64,000 nucleotides of DNA from Rahnella aquatilis CIP 78.65 = ATCC 33071 (GTDB taxonomy: Bacteria > Pseudomonadota > Gammaproteobacteria > Enterobacterales > Enterobacteriaceae): NCBI RefSeq assembly GCF_000241955.1, contig NC_016818.1:806001-870000 (forward strand). Reading direction: 5' to 3'. Below, piece after piece: positions 63,996 to 64,000 of the stretch. The notes beneath the pieces were generated by a model that saw nothing but the letters and a program-made list of their open reading frames with translations, had not been told where the DNA came from and searched no databases. Position numbers and translations under genes: made by a program. The first letter of the stretch is position 1; the number at the start of each line of letters is the position of its first letter.

Positions 63996-64000
63996 TGCCA

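Noticed and set aside
59618..64000. Second tRNA-Gly 3' end as right attachment site
   Set aside because: I looked for a repeat of the T-arm/acceptor sequence TTCGATTCCCTTCACCCGCT and found none in the window; the right border must lie outside or be lost.

Overview
The window is a chromosomal segment of a gamma-proteobacterium of the order Enterobacterales. Gene content and order follow Escherichia coli over several long blocks. The 16S variable regions look to me most like Rahnella or a close Yersiniaceae relative; that genus call is from memory and needs a database comparison. The left edge cuts clpB; the right edge lies inside an accessory island.

Layout. (1) 1-8203: 3' part of clpB, its terminator, then a complete rRNA operon (P1/P2 promoters, 16S, tRNA-Ile-GAT, tRNA-Ala-TGC, 23S, 5S, terminator). 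(2) 8388-16674: kgtP, pssA, pat, tapT, trxC and the SpoU methyltransferase yfiF, as around E. coli rrnG. (3) 16694-24127: the multidrug block emrB-emrA-outer membrane lipoprotein-mprA-ygaH-ygaZ and an intact ygaY-type transporter. (4) 24292-29592: a hicAB toxin-antitoxin pair, then the ProU glycine-betaine importer with two tandem proX genes. (5) 30181-34214: a CitA/CitB-type two-component system divergent from a 2-hydroxycarboxylate transporter, followed by two small envelope proteins and an aldo-keto reductase. (6) 36976-40779: the class Ib ribonucleotide reductase operon nrdHIEF, preceded by two NrdR-like boxes. (7) 40923-46877: remnants of two divergent genes, then mngR, mngA, mngB for mannosyl-glycerate; mngA lacks a conserved EIIC segment. 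(8) 47029-49267: ygaM, a YhhS-like transporter, ygaC. (9) 49325-59393: yicN, a CYTH protein, and the conserved run ygfZ, sdhE, cptA, fldB, xerD, dsbC, recJ, prfB (with its programmed frameshift), lysS. (10) 59544-64000: tRNA-Gly(CCC), after which housekeeping content stops and an AT-rich island begins.

The genes work mostly as local units: multidrug efflux with its own outer-membrane partner and MarR-type repressor; osmoprotectant uptake with two binding proteins; signal-controlled dicarboxylate or citrate uptake; NrdR-controlled nucleotide reduction; and PTS uptake plus hydrolysis of mannosyl-glycerate.

The least explained part is the island after tRNA-Gly(CCC): a DUF4062 protein, a long perfect hairpin, an 88-residue protein made of two ungapped 38-residue repeats, about 900 non-coding bases holding an orphan terminator, a serine recombinase, and a 263-residue protein ending in a helix-turn-helix. 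I do not recognise this set as a described system. Functions there are open, and no tyrosine integrase or second attachment site is visible within the window.
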